Of a stretch of 64,000 bases of DNA, positions 34,446 through 47,212 are shown piece after piece. A model generated the notes under the pieces. It was not told where the DNA came from. It did not search any database and worked only from the letters and a program-made list of their open reading frames with translations. Source of the DNA: Sclerodactyla briareus (taxonomy: Eukaryota > Echinodermata > Holothuroidea > Dendrochirotida > Sclerodactylidae); contig JAODTK010000456.1 in assembly GCA_026419785.1 (NCBI GenBank), positions 1-64,000 of the forward strand. The letters are read 5' to 3'. A program made the translations under genes and the position numbers. The stretch's first letter is position 1; each line of letters starts with the position of its first letter.

Positions 34446-36330
34446 GTATAGGGGATCAAATCCGGTGCCCAACAACTACGGCAATAGCCATTCATTTGGG
34501 CTACCCAAGATGAATGATATGGTCACGACGGGCACAAGGCGAAAAAACGTCAGAAATGCTAAATCTAAACCTTTCAAATCGTCACGAAATCGCCCGGGGA
34601 AGGCGATGTTTAGCCCACCTCCTAAGGAAATACACACAGTTTTTCTTCTTGTAATGCTAATTGAGAAATGAAACAGAACCGCCAATTAACTCGAGATCAC
34701 GAGCATTCGACTAGCAATTACTAAAATATTGAAGAAAAAAATCATATTTTGATCTCATCATGATATCGAAGGAGGGCCATTTGACACCTTATTTAGTTGT
34801 TTGGTAGTTTATCTTCGGTAAAATGGGGGGCGGGGTGAAAGAGCGGCGCTGAATGGTAAAATACGAGTCTTTCGAAACGAAAACGGAACGAAACTGACCT
34901 CATGGCCTCGTGGAGGTTTTCTCATTTTGGGGCTATCCCCAGTTTTGTAGCGGGATTCATGATCTTGGTTATAAGGAAACTGCGGGTTACTATAAGCAAG
35001 TGTTTATAACCAAGGTCATTGGTAATTTAGACTTGCTGCTTCGGGTTTCCCACATTCAGCACCTTTTGGGGGAACCACGGGTAGAAACGAGGTAGAATTG
35101 TTCAACAAACAATAGAACCCTGATGTGAAGTAGAAAACGACTGTCGGGTTTAGTTTTATTATCTGAACTATCTGATGAGAAAAGGTTGTGCAGAGATATT
35201 GATAACCACATGGGGTTATTGCGTATGTTATGACTGACAAAAGTATTTCGATACCGAATTTGAAAACGTTGAACCAACAAATGTGGTGAACTCAGGTTAG
35301 AAAAAAGGAAATTGGTAAATTACTAGTGAACGAGTGTTTTTTAATGAATATAACGGAGAGCTTCATTGTCATTCCTTTTTTTTCATATTTCGAATCTTTT
35401 TAGTGGAGTTTTTTCCCCACGACGAAATGCTATTTTTGATATCTATATTCTCCTGATAATGGGCATAACTCCTGCCATGATTAAGCATTTGAATCAGAGA
35501 GGAGTTGAGTGGGACGGAATCACACTTTCACTGATATAAAAAAGTGAAAGAAAATTGTTACCAGCCTGACATTTTTTTTTTCGACAAAATTGCCTTGTAT
35601 GTCCTGGTTGAGGAGTCTTGGGTGTGGTTAGTCGAAGGCGCATCCAATACTCATTGGAACCGTAAAGAGTTCAATAATATAAGATACACAATTTCACACT
35701 AAACGCATCGTTCATTGAAAAAAAATCTCAACCACTTCCAATGATTTGCGCTGTCTGAATCTCAATTGTTTTATCTGACGTGACTTATAACAATTTTTCT
35801 TATCTCTGTTAAACAGTTGTACCTAATAAGCCGAACATGGGGCGAAAGGAGGAAAAACATTTCTTGAACATTTCCTTGTGACTCCCTCGTGGTTCTTGGG
35901 GTCAATGGAATTGATATTTATGATTGTCTCTAACTCGGGGTTTACTTCGATTTCAAGGTCACGGTAAACAAATGTTAAATCGAAGCGAGTATATCATTAA
36001 GGGAGAGGAATGGTAGACCTTAATTAAAGAGTTATTACGGAGTTTCAGCCATTGCAAGGTTCAGGCAGGAACAGGTCCGTGCTAACGAGGAGGAGTTCGA
36101 AGATTGGGAAACATTGTATTTCATTCATAGTCAGACATTCATCAGGTTACAAGCATGCGGAAAAAAAAAAACTTCCAAGAGGCTTAAAAAATGGCTATTA
36201 ATACCTATTTTCACACAGGACAGCTTCACACTCCACTTCCTCGGTTCACCCTCGTACAACTTTTGAAGGATCTACCAGCGATTTTTTCCATTCCAAATCA
36301 ATAAGCCAAGACAATGAAGTGAAGTATTAC
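34111..36330. other. Unassigned, intron-like stretch
   Basis: Holds the (AT)n tract at 34329-34446. The 156-codon frame through that tract is mostly alternating Tyr/Ile and is not a gene. No further lectin exon was recognised. Confidence 0.4.
34329..34446. repeat. (AT)n low-complexity tract
   Basis: Interrupted TA/AT dinucleotide repeats. Confidence 0.95.
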
Positions 36331-36617
36331 CTTCGGCGGACTCTAACTCCTAACTTCACGTCCTGTTGATCTTTTCCACGTTGTTCGACCACGCACGTAT
36401 ATTCCCCCTCATCTGGAAGCTTCAAGTGACTGCATCAAATTGTGTCGCCATCGCGTCCATGGCAACCACATGATCGTTACTGAGGTTGAGTCTCTCCCCA
36501 TCCTTGAACCACTCGATTCCGGCACAGACGTCTCTCGCCGCACAAAAGTGAATGTCTGTCTCCCTCTCATCGGCAAAAGAGAAGACTGGAGGTGTTCCCC
36601 CAAAACCGTGGTTTACT
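36331..36617 (-). CDS. Immunoglobulin-domain exon (partial gene, one frameshift)
   Basis: On the minus strand a pyrimidine-rich 'tttcgtctccaag' precedes an acceptor AG near 36618. The exon then reads in one frame: VNHGFGGTPPVFSF, ADERETDIHFC (B-strand cysteine), AGIEWFKDGERLNLSND (C-strand tryptophan) and HVVAMDAMATQFDA. After a one-base slip near 36425 it continues LPDEGEYTCVVEQRGKD (F-strand DxGxYxC), then QQDVKLGVRVRR. It ends at a 5' splice site 'gtaata' (36330). Both cysteines, the tryptophan and the D-x-G-x-Y-x-C motif are present, so this is a complete Ig fold of I-set or V-set type in a single 287 bp exon. Such exons occur in cell-surface receptors and in muscle or adhesion proteins. 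Which gene it belongs to cannot be told. The slip may be a sequence error rather than a real mutation. Confidence 0.8.
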
Positions 36618-39055
36618 CTTGGAGACGAAATGGCAGCAACATTTTGAATTTACAGATATATGGTATGCGAGTCTTGTGTTAAGACATATCGTCTTGGTAG
36701 TTCCCATACTCGAAGCCTATGGTAGACACGATGTGTTCATTAGTTGGGAATCACACAGCAATATAGTGACCAGCGCGAATCTGAACGTTATGGGTCTCAT
36801 GGGTGAACTGTTCTAAAAAGGCACGTTCGCCAACGACCGTCCTACCCCTGTAGCAGTCCGCTGCGGTCCCCTCGACATGTCCCCAGTTAGTATCTGGGTT
36901 CAGTGGAACAGTAGAGAATCATACTCTGCCCTAGTACAGGGGTAGTAACTCCCATTTTTGTAAGGAATCTGTTCTCGAACCCCCTGAATAGATTCATACA
37001 ATCATGTGGGACATCTAGATTTGAGAACCATACATAGCCCTTTCCTAGAAGAGTCACAGGAGACGTTCGCCCTCATACCCATTCTCATCCTGGTCCATCA
37101 TTGATCCATGCCATGTGCAAGGAGAGGAATCCCAAGAGGAAACGCGGAATGTGGGAACCGGAATATAAAATTATGGAGACCTCTTGTTTGAGAGGCCGGC
37201 AATCGAAGCTTCAGTTAATCTGGAACTGCATGGTGATCTACTGATGAGATAATTTACAAAATAAATGTGCCGGTTTTCTACTTCTCGTCATTTGTCGAAA
37301 TTAACAGACACGTTAGTTCCTATTTTCCCGTCTGGCCACGTCGAGTCGCTAGTCTCACTGAAGACGGGAAGCCGATGTTGTTTATAGAAAACCAGACGGC
37401 CGAGTGTAAAAGGTATAGGATATCTTACATTCATTTTACTAACTCGATTTTGGACCTAATTGTCTTCGAAGAATTATTTCAGTAACAGTTGATGTAGTGC
37501 TATTGTCAATTCTACGACGGTGCGCACATATCGTGGGGGATGGAGCGACGGGGGGATCCTGACCACCCAGGTTTGTGATCTGTCTCACTACTGGCTAAGG
37601 CTGAACTGCTCGAGAGGACGTGCTGATCATCTCGAATGGAGGTAACTTTTGACGTGCATTTATATTCTAACTATAGATGAGCTATATTTCTGTATGCTAT
37701 GTGCCCATATATTCCGCAGGCTGTATTCAGAACAAATATCTTTCGGCCGAGAATCATCTTTGTACGTGACGATAATAACATATCATACGATTCAAAAATT
37801 CCACAGGAACATAGCCCTATTAATTCATTTTATTCTTTTTTCATCATTGTAAGATGCCATCTGCATAGGATCTCGAAAAGCAGACTACACATATTGGTTC
37901 AATGGTTCAATTTGTCTAGGCAATATATCACGTCGTTTAAATTCGAATATAGCACTTCAGCTTTCCAAAATTTTCCGACGACTTCACTCCTGAGCTGCTA
38001 ACTGGCAAAGTCGCGAGCGGCCATGCGAGACAAAGTCGATCGCCCTTAGACCTAAAACTTCCTTCCGGGATTGCTTAGCGGTGAAATCAGCAGGAAATTT
38101 CGCAATCGAGACCAACGTTGGTAGAATACGATACGGTGCTATAGAACGAAAGGGAAGTACTGTTTTCATTGTTCGTGAGTCGCCCGTCACGTGCTGGTAT
38201 CAAAATTTGGAAAACCGGGATTCCATTTTGGGGTATTACTCTTTTTCTGCTTATCTGAGGTACTAGTATGCCTGTGTGAACGAAGCCACCTTTCAAAAAG
38301 TTGACCAGACAGGCCGAGACGTTTTGTTTCTGAATTCCAATTGATTCGAAATGTTTCCAACTGATGCCGATGCATTCGCTAACCCAAATAACTGTCACTA
38401 ATGGGCATAGCACATTGTATTTAGCAATGTGCTTCAGACTAACTTTGACATGCCATTTGTAATCTTCTCGTATAGCAAATGTAGCTAATTATTCCACAAT
38501 TACGGAACAATCCAGGTAACATATTAACTCTGAACGTCCACAGGTATTTCTTTGGTATTTAATAGGTGGACTTGACTATACAATTTTGAGTAAACTTTAA
38601 TTGATAATAATATGTGAATGCCATAAATTACATTTGAGTGTCAATAGTTTTGCAGTGAAACTTTACGTGAACTTAGTGAATTACACTTCGTACTCTGAAT
38701 AATCATTATTTCGCTTGTAATGGGGAATTGTATTATAAAGGTACTTTGCTGGAAAGACAATGGAAATGAATGTTTGAGAAATACGAGAAATAAAAAAGAG
38801 CAACTATACTTTAAATACAAATATGAAAATGCACCATCACCTAACCCCTGAACTGGCATTCATCATCTGCATTACAGTTAGAGCGAGAAGGATATTAAGC
38901 GATTATCTCCATTGCACCTCATCACATGTCGTCTTGACTGGTCTATACCAGCAGGTTTGAGTGATCCGGTAGGGATGATATTTCTGTGAAAAATGGATTA
39001 GGAATCAAATCATTGTTTTCTATGAGACAAATCACACAATTGCTTAGTTTTACCC
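36618..39055. other. Unassigned, possibly intronic stretch
   Basis: No second Ig or other domain exon could be firmly recognised on either strand. A plus-strand segment near 36829-36930 has a C-then-W spacing that hints at an Ig fold but lacks the rest. Frames at 37267-37485 and 38081-38413 are unrecognised. Confidence 0.35.
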
Positions 39056-39335
39056 TCATGGACGTAGCTAGGGCAGGCCGTACCGAGAGATTTGTCTTGG
39101 GGGGGGGGGGGGGGGGTTTGAGGTCGGAGCCCAAGGGAAGTGCCCCCTAAAATGGCCTCACCCTCCCTATTGGCAAATAAATTACACATTTAATGGGCCC
39201 CTTGGCGCATGCTGCTGCAATATCGCTAATTAACAGCTGCAAAACCGCTACGGAACCAGAAGCTCAGTTTGGTTGTTTTTCACTTGGGTCATGGGGGTTG
39301 TAACCCCCCCCCGTGGGTACGCCACTGAGCTAGGT
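39056..39335. mobile_element. MITE-like element with CAGTGGCGTA-type ends and poly-G
   Basis: The right end 'gggtacgccactgagctagg' (39315-39334), reversed, gives 'cctagctcagtggcgtaccc'. The left end has 'catggacgtagctagggcag', a degraded form of the same terminus. A G18 run at 39099-39116 and a C8 run near 39305 lie just inside the ends and are also inverted. No coding capacity. Confidence 0.6.
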
Positions 39336-40429
39336 CAAATGATTACGGGTGAAATGCTTTGAAATTGCAACTGGATGAACACAATTCCGACTGACTGATA
39401 GGACTATAGGATAGGCTACAGTCCAGGGTCGTATATTCCAGGGTTGTGCACGCGGAGCATATAATCATGATGTGCACTGTGCAGTAATGGGAATAACTTT
39501 TAGAATATTTAAGCGTAGCGTCACCATTTGTTTGGGCGAAAGTAACTGAACATTTCGAAAATAGTGCCTCTCAAATCACAGGCTCCACGGGAGCAAGTGT
39601 TCATTTATGCATTTAACAATTAATTATGATTAGGTGGGTAGGGGTTATAATATGTCACCCAGCAAAATCGCATGCAGTCGTTTTAAAAACTGTCCTATTG
39701 TGAACAGAAATTGTAAGAGTCAGTAACGAGTTGCGGTGATTGCATAGATTTTTTTACTAATATGAGAATTCAGTTGGAAATTCGAAACCTAAATTCCAGA
39801 ATCTTTAAACCTATTTTCTATGCCTAGTTCAATTACCAGCACCTTTGAAAATCCGAAGTACTGAAGTCCGAATTCTAAATGCCAACAGCGTCTTTGTGAT
39901 AACGATGAATAACGTGAAAGAGCTTTTCATGTATGAGTGGCAATGAGAATGAAATTTTCTATGATCAAGTAAATTAGCCAGACCTACCTTCCAAATAAAA
40001 TCCATTTCTTTTTATTCAAAGTTGATTTCATTCAATTTCTATCTATCCAACCCTGGCGCAACCTGTATTATAAGTGCCAAGGAGTGTTCCGGCACGGAGT
40101 GCAATATTTGTAGAGATGCAAACGATCACCAATTTGACCGTTTCATCGCGGTCCGAATTGTAGCAATTTGATTGGAATGTTATCTATTTATGGAAGAAAG
40201 AAACTTACGCCCAAGTCCTGATTATCAAATGTTATGTCTGAGTAATTAGCCAGAGCTACTTTCCCCTGAAAATTGAAGAACCAGAAAACCAAGTGGCTTA
40301 GTGATTCCTTGAATCTCAAGCCTTTCACTTAGAGTTTGGTAACCTCATTTGTAATGTACTTGTACTCTTATGGGACACACCAAGAATGGCTACATCCACT
40401 ATGCTTGTCACTTATGAGATAAATCCATT
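39336..40429. other. Unassigned AT-rich stretch
   Basis: No supported gene or repeat. Confidence 0.35.
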
Positions 40430-41600
40430 CAGGTAGCGTCGATTATGCTCTTCACAAGCTGACCATTGCCAAAAAAATATAATCTATTTACAATTCCAAT
40501 TTCCCCAAAAATTACCCCGGTCTGCATCAAAACCAATATGGTAAGAAAGCTACACACCGAATTAAACCTTGATTGGAACCAGCATCCAGGACCTATCCTC
40601 CCCACAAGATTTTCAGCCTTTGACCCTTAAAAAATGGGACCTTTGAACTGACCCCAAAACATTGGGATCATGTATTCTATGGGGAAACCCACATACAAGC
40701 ATGAGCTTAATCCATCAGTGGGGCGAGTTATGCTCTTCACAAGCTGAACTTGCCCAAAAAATATCGATTTTTAACAATTTCCCCATTCCCCCCCCCCCAA
40801 ATGACCCCTGGGTCTGCACCACAAAACAATAGAAGGCTTGTACTCCCCATACGAAAGCTACACACCAAATTTCAACTTGATTGGACCAAGAATCTGATGG
40901 ACTCTCGTATCATCTTCACAGATTTTCAGCGTGATGACCTCTAGTGACCTCAGAATGACTTTTGACCTGACCCCAAAACAACAGAGGATCGTTACTCGTG
41001 ATGGGGACCCACATACCAAATATTAACTCCATCCATCCATGTTGGGTCGCGTAATGCTCTTCAACAAGCTGAAATTGCCCAAAATATCAATGTGTCACAA
41101 TTTTTCCCCTCTTTCCCCAAAATGACCCCTGCTCTGCACCAAAAACAATAGGGTGCCTTTATGTCACAATTTTTTCACAAGGTTTCCATCTTTCCCCAAA
41201 ATGACCCCTGTCTGACACCAAAAACAATTAGGGTGCCTGTATTCACACTTTTTCACAATTTTTCCTCTTTCCCCAAAATGACCCTGGAATGCCACAAAAA
41301 CAATAGGGTGCCTTGTACTCCCCATAAGAAAGCCTACACACCAATTTCAACTTAATTGGACTAAGCACTCTGGACTCATCCTTTCACAAGATTAATTTTC
41401 AGACTTCAACCTCTTATGACCTCAAGATGACCTTTGATCGACCCCCGAAACAATTAGAGATAATGGATCATTATGGGGGACCCAATACCAGTATGAGCTT
41501 CATCCATTCCAGTAGGGTCGGGCTTCTGCTCTCCAAAAGCTGAAATGCCCGAAATATCAGTTTCGCACCCAATTTTTCAATCTTTACCCCAAAACGACTC
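40430..41600 (+). repeat. ~320 bp tandem repeat with TGACC words, about 3.5 copies
   Basis: 'gctcttcacaagctga' or a close form occurs at about 40449, 40732, 41057 and 41528. Each unit has 'ccccaaaatgacccctg', 'tctgcaccaaaaacaatagg', 'ccccatacgaaagctacaca', 'ccaatttcaacttgattgga', 'ttttcagc', 'atgacctttgac' and 'ggggacccacatacca'. In the third unit a ~75 bp part (ttccccaaaatgacccctg to aggg) is itself repeated three times (41100-41310), which explains the longer last interval. No coding potential is apparent. Confidence 0.88.
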
Positions 41601-42304
41601 CACCCCCGCCAGGCAGCACAAACAACTCCCCCCTCCCCCGACACACACCAACAACCTATCCTACGCAGCAGTCAAGGATGCCCCAAATATATCTTTAGGA
41701 AACATCCCATTTGTCTATAAGTAATTGCCTATTGACATGTATAGAAGCCCCCAGTCACAGACCCTTCCAAGTCCCGCTAGTCCTTGAATAAACAAACTGA
41801 TGGACAGATTGATGGGCTATCTATTGTGGTAGCAAGCCCCAATAAAAGTAATGTGGGTTGTGTCAGTAAGAGAGCAGATGTTTATTCAGAGACATATGGC
41901 ATTGTTCACAAAGTAAGTGAAACTGGTGCATCCAGGCACATAGGCCGGGGGGGGGGGGTGGGCACGCGTCCCCAGGTAAGAAAGAGCGGACTGAGAAATG
42001 TTACAGTATTTTTGAGGTATAATCAACCTGATCAGATGGAATTGGGTAAGAGAGGGTTTGCTTGTGAGCAGCTTATTACAACAGTAAAATTGTCACAGGA
42101 GCTATGGTTTACTCGTTCCTCCGGGGCTTATTCTAACAGGAGCTATTATATGATGGAATTCCAATCTTATTCATTGACATCAAACACATCAGATCCAGAA
42201 GGAAAAGTTAACAGACCCTACCAACTGTGTTTGGCAAAATTCTTACCAAGTTGGAAATTGGAATGATTATGCAAATAGGCACCCAATACCTCTCTGACCC
42301 AGCT
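41601..42304 (+). other. Unassigned; contains a 160-codon unrecognised open frame
   Basis: The frame 41784-42266 on the plus strand is open for 160 codons, among the longest in the window, and spans a G12 run (41947-41958) that would code for glycines. No domain, signal peptide or repeat-family motif was recognised, and no splice or promoter context supports it. It is probably chance or a repeat-derived remnant. Confidence 0.15.
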
Positions 42305-42515
42305 GCCTACCTTTGAAATGATCAGGAACCAAGGTGGATCACATCGACCGAGTTTTGGAAATCCAACGAACGTGAATAAATTAAATGCCTAAATCATAGG
42401 CAAATAGACAAATTAATGAACTCCCGTGACCCCGACTTCACTTTTAAATTTTCTCGGGAACCATGTTAGACCACATCCACCAAGTTTCGTGAAAATCCGA
42501 CAAACTGAAAAATTT
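42305..42515. repeat. Dispersed ~130 bp repeat, two diverged copies
   Basis: 'ggaaccaaggtggatcacat' with 'cgaccgagttttggaaatcc' near 42325, and 'ggaaccatgttagaccacat' with 'ccaccaagtttcgtgaaaat' near 42460, are ~134 bp apart. The motif (ccaagtttcgtgaaaatccga) is the reverse complement of that in 47213-47565, and a single copy lies near 58062. Confidence 0.65.
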
Positions 42516-45194
42516 GCCATAAAAATTTTCTTTTTTTTTTTTTTATTTTTTCCAAATTAGACACTTTAGTAGATATTTAGGCTGAAAATCTAATCAATTC
42601 ATCTACCTGTCATCCAGGTCCTACACACAGCACAAACTACATCACTGTAGCATATACGGTTCTTGCGTAATCTTGCTAAACGAGCGTTTAACCAATGAAT
42701 TACATAAATGAGCTAATTACCCACCTTAATTACTTTGCTGCCAAATTAATCAGTCGTGTACCACCTTATTACACAATGTGTGTAAATTTATACAACATTT
42801 GTAAAACAATGAATGGGAATGTTATTGTGTCACCGACATGAGAAATAGTAGGCTTTTACAATTCACAGTAAACATGGAATCGACTTACCGTATCACAGGT
42901 TCCACAGGAATACAAAATTGTTATGGCAATGTTTTTAAGCCTCATTTAGAGTCTGAGCACAAAAACAAACAAAAAACCTTAAGGTTTTTTCTTTACAAAT
43001 GCAACCCACTGCATTAGCTTAGGTTACCATGCTCAAAAGCTTTTCGACCTCTCTTGACCTGGAACAGGAAATACGGTTATTCGGTTATTCCTTTCCATAC
43101 TTGCACCTACCTGCCGAATCTGAAGGCTTGAAACTTTTCCAATAACCATAAACTGTAGGTTATGTGTAGAGTCCGGTTAGTTCCGGGCGGAAATTTCCAA
43201 AGTTCCGCCATTTCCGGTAGGGACAAAAATTGTTAGGGTAGGTTAGGTTTCGGGTTCTTCTAACAAAACCTGCAGACAAAAACAATGTGGTCAGATATAG
43301 GTTCAAAGCAGGCTAAAGAAAATTTACTAGGCAGCCCAGCCCAACCAGATTGAGATGTAGCCTTGAAAATCCGTCTAAATGGAAGGCTGGCTTGCTATTC
43401 CACGTATCCCCATAGTTGGGAAGAAATCCCTACCCATCCTCCTTGCCATTCACAAATCAGCGTCAACGCTTTATGGTGATATACATGTATAGTCATAGGC
43501 CGGATTTATGCATCAATTTTAGACGTACTGGGCTAGCGTGGGCAGCCTTTCGATGAAAAAGAACCGGCTATAGAGTAAGCTGTATGCCTAGGTCTGAGCT
43601 TGAGCTGAATTGTAATGTACAAACCACCACGTGTCTCTGTAGGAGAAAGTAATTTCCCGAAGTAGTTCACTTTTTGCAGGTTACTCCACTCCTCAATCCC
43701 CTCCCTGCTAACCCTTTCCCTCATGAAAAAAACAAAAGAACAGGAATTGAGTACACGTACCTATCCTGAACGTTTTCTCTTTCTGTCTGCTTTGTTCTGT
43801 TTGCTTTGTTCTGTCTGAATGTAAACCTCCTTTCTAGCTAGCCAGACTAGGCCCAGTGGATTATTATAATCACTCTAACCTCGCTTACTATACGTGCCGT
43901 GTACAGAGTACTACCGTAAATGGTATGGTATATCAGGGGTTTTTATTGCAGAAAGCGATAGGCGACTTCTTTGGCAGAGGTCAAACCTCTGCGAGGATGA
44001 GCTTATACGTTAGGGAATTTCTTCGGCTAGCTTAGTTTATTGCCGTCTCCGAGGATCTATGTGAAAGGAAAACAATATGATCACATTGTTTGAGCGTGTA
44101 ATGACTGCCGTGGGCAATTGTATCCGTACGTACTTGCACTGTGTATACGTAGGCGTTATGCAGTCACCTCCAATAGAAATTAGACCGCCATTTGCTGGAC
44201 TTGCGGGTATTGTACTGTTTAATGATGACGATGATACATATATCTATATGGCTAAATATTGCCTGGAATTTGTGAGAAAAAAGGTTGACACCTATCGGAA
44301 AGTTTGGGAACCACCCCCCCCCCCTTCCCGCCCGGCGCCTCGGCAGTAGCCATGCAGGCCCTGACAGGAAGAGTCATTCCACGGATTATAACAGGGGATT
44401 GATCAAACTATAGGGGCACAGTTTGCTAATATACAATATGAAAACACAAAATATTCACAGGATCATTGCCCCCTATTCTGACGATATAGTTATCCGACAC
44501 TAGTATAGGCTACAGATTTAAGTGTTGCTATGCTATGGTTTTTCATGGTTATACGGGCCGAGAAGAGGGAATACATACATACATACAATTTTATAATGCG
44601 CTGCTTCATCAAGATATGCAGGCAGTGAAACCAATACACAAAAACTAGTATGATTACAGTAATGTTTGAGGTGTTTTTTCTTGGAAGCTGAACTTAAAGA
44701 AGGAGACCCTCTGATTCGACTGGACTGGAGTTCACATGTAGGGAGGGGGCCGCACTGGAAGCTGGAAATGACTTTTTCTCACGACCCCATGGGAATTTGT
44801 GGTGGTGTGTTCGTGAGGCGAGGGGGAGGGGGGGTCCATTGCGATTCGAAGAAACGGCCGAGACGGGTTCAGAGCGTCACTGTTGAAACTATTTCAAGAC
44901 CCCAGCAGGGTGCAAAACCGGAACTGCTACCGATTGACGAGACTGTGAATACTGACGCGGCTACTTAAAAATAAATAATTGGGTTGCAATAGGGCTAATA
45001 CAGCCCGGCCAGTTTAAAGGACCCGAATACGTCCGACGACAGAAGACCGTCCGTTGTTTTGGGTGACATCAAAAGTCAGTTATATGAATAGTAGGGGGTT
45101 GTATAGTATTGATATGTTACCTCCCGGTTACATGGTTTTGAAAAAAAAATCGTTCTTGCTGGACTGAAGTGTGGGGATTCACTGGAAGGTTCTA
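42516..45194. other. Unassigned stretch
   Basis: Holds a T-rich tract (42529-42550), a C11 run (44314-44324) and a short (CATA)n run near 44573. Frames of 90-100 codons (44077-44349, 44666-44968) have no recognisable domain. Confidence 0.35.
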
Positions 45195-45960
45195 GATGTC
45201 ACCTGTTCTCTTCACTATGGTTATGCGCGGATATTATTTCCTGGACTTTTAGAAAGCATTTAATAAGGTGCCTCATAATCTTCTTTTGCTCAAGATGGAT
45301 GAATTGGTATGTCGGCGAAGGGTATTTAGTGGATTCACGGGTAGTTTTCAATATGGAACCCGCGGATTATCATTCATATGCATACTTCTGCTTAACAGAA
45401 GGTCACCAGTGGTGGTCCTCAGAATCGGTTCTAGGACAATTAACTTTTCCCGTGACATATATCAATTATCTCGATTATCTTTACAATTCCAGCGTTTAAA
45501 AATGCGACTGTTCGAAGGGACTTGGATATACTTTCCAATGTCTTCAGACAACGGATGCTTTTCAACACCGACAAATGCCAAAGTCGGATGTCGCTATGCT
45601 AAGCTAAATGCTATCTTCAGTCCTCCTAGTAAAAAAACGAGATATCGCATCAGGTGAAGTAGAAGAAGATATCAAGTGTACCTCGATTCTTGTTTTGAAA
45701 CCTTATAGGCAATGTACATAAGCTGCTCAAGAGGGTAATTGAATTTTCGGCCTAATTTGGCGTCAATGCTGTTTCCTTGATAATTATATTTTTATCATCC
45801 TTTTGGGTAATGTCGTGAAAGACCTCACCTCGAGTATCCGTGCAGGTGTGGACTCTCACTTATCAAAGATAAGCAATTGATAAGCAAACGTTCAACGGAA
45901 GTAGGGCTACTAGATCATAACCTGGTCTGAGAGATCCTAATCTGCTGAACTCTCTAAAAA
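45195..45960 (+). pseudogene. Non-LTR retrotransposon reverse transcriptase fragment with internal deletion
   Basis: The start is 'LDF.KAFNKVPHNLLLLKM' (45241-45297), the RT motif with KAFDxVPH. 'SVLGQLTFPVTYINYLDYL' (45430-45486) corresponds to the VLGPLLFLIYINDL block. The sequence then jumps straight to 'RRDLDILSNVFRQRMLFNTD' (45510-45570), so the FADD catalytic segment between them is missing. A shifted frame continues with 'CFETL', 'EYPCRCGLSL' and 'KDKQLISK' (to about 45900), the thumb/C-terminal part of the same protein type. Frame changes and stops make it dead. The reading matches Jockey/CR1-like LINEs; the clade was not determined. Confidence 0.8.
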
Positions 45961-46634
45961 AATACCTATTCCAATTGAAAGCTTTTTTTTCTAATGGGGT
46001 CACTGCCTTCATCTTCGTGGAACCGGCGTTGCGGATCACCATCAGGAAATTTACAAAGAGTTATTACTATGAATAACCTCCCAAAGATGATGTTTTGCTA
46101 GAGAGCGTAAATGCTTGAAAACCAGCCTGGCTCAACGATTTTTTGTATTTGTTTTTTTCAAGAATCGTGGGCGTATCTTGTGGGTCTGGTGCTGTCTCTT
46201 TGGGTGCTTGGTTCAGGGCCAACTATGAGGATTTAAAATACATTCTAACTATTTTCAGATACATAAACTAAAAATAAACTGAGCTAACAAGTGGCCTTCG
46301 AACATATTTTAATTGTTTTTTTCCCCAAATGGGTAATGGATCTAATAGACGGGTTTTGATTTTGAGAAAATATGACTGCATTAGGCATTTTTGAGGAAAG
46401 CAAACAATAGGTGATTCTGGACAGCGTAATTTTGTGCTGAATAGAATCACTTGTTTGGTGTTTCTCAACATCGTCTAATTAGTCAGTAATTAAGGTCAAG
46501 GTCAATAAGTGCAAATTTCCTTTTTTTTCACAAGCAATAATTTTTTTTACCCTCTTATACCCGGTGTGATATTTTGCAATTATCTTTCATATTAAACCAC
46601 GAACAGTCTATCAGCAAATATCGAAATTAATATA
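45961..46634. other. Unassigned stretch
   Basis: No feature recognised. Confidence 0.35.
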
Positions 46635-46858
46635 GAGGGAGCGCCACTGGCAACCTGGGGGAATGGATGGGGGTGGGGTGGAATTGAGAGACCTCCCTCA
46701 CTTTCCGGAGATTTCAAAATGACTCCCTCTGAATTGTCTACAATCCATTTGAGCGAGAGTTTTTCTGAAGAGAGTATGGTGGCGGTTCACTTCTGTCTAC
46801 TCAATTCTCAAAGTCCCCCTTCCCCCCCCCCCCGACTTTTCGAAGGCTGGCGCTGCCT
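46635..46858. mobile_element. Small MITE-like inverted element
   Basis: The left end 'gggagcgccactggcaacct' and the right end 'gctggcgctgcc' (46846-46857) are inverted to each other. Inside them, a G-rich stretch ending 'ggaattgag' (46660-46690) pairs with 'ctcaattctc' and a C-rich stretch (46798-46833, including C12). About 225 bp, no coding capacity. Confidence 0.5.
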
Positions 46859-47212
46859 ATGAATTGTGAAGTTGAAGAATTATTCCTTTGCAGCTTTCCT
46901 ATTTCTCCATGGGATGAGTTTGTACCAGCCTTTTATCATCTAATGCACCTTTGATCGCGTTCTCTGGTTAAATATTATCCCGAACCACTGGAAGTGTTTT
47001 CGGGGATAATATGATTTGGTGGTGTTGCCGCCGCCACCACCAACCCGGCCCCGCCACCGACACCGCCGCCGCCGGAAACTAGCCGTTAGCGGCAATAACT
47101 CTTTAGCGTTATCTAATTGATCTGGAACTTGTGCACATTCCCGTCTGGGTGGAATCTCGGCTGAGTTCGAACGTGGGCAATTACTGTTGTTTCTGCTGCC
47201 CTCTATTTGCAT
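46859..47212. other. Unassigned, with a CCG/CCA-rich patch
   Basis: A GCC/ACC trinucleotide-rich patch at 47029-47077; no gene supported. Confidence 0.4.

Noticed and set aside
34201..34671. 156-codon frame
   Set aside because: Most of it is Tyr/Ile alternation over an (AT)n tract.
36826..36935. Plus-strand Ig-like hint (RCG followed by IWVQWN)
   Set aside because: Lacks the YxC end, is interrupted by stops and has no clear splice sites.
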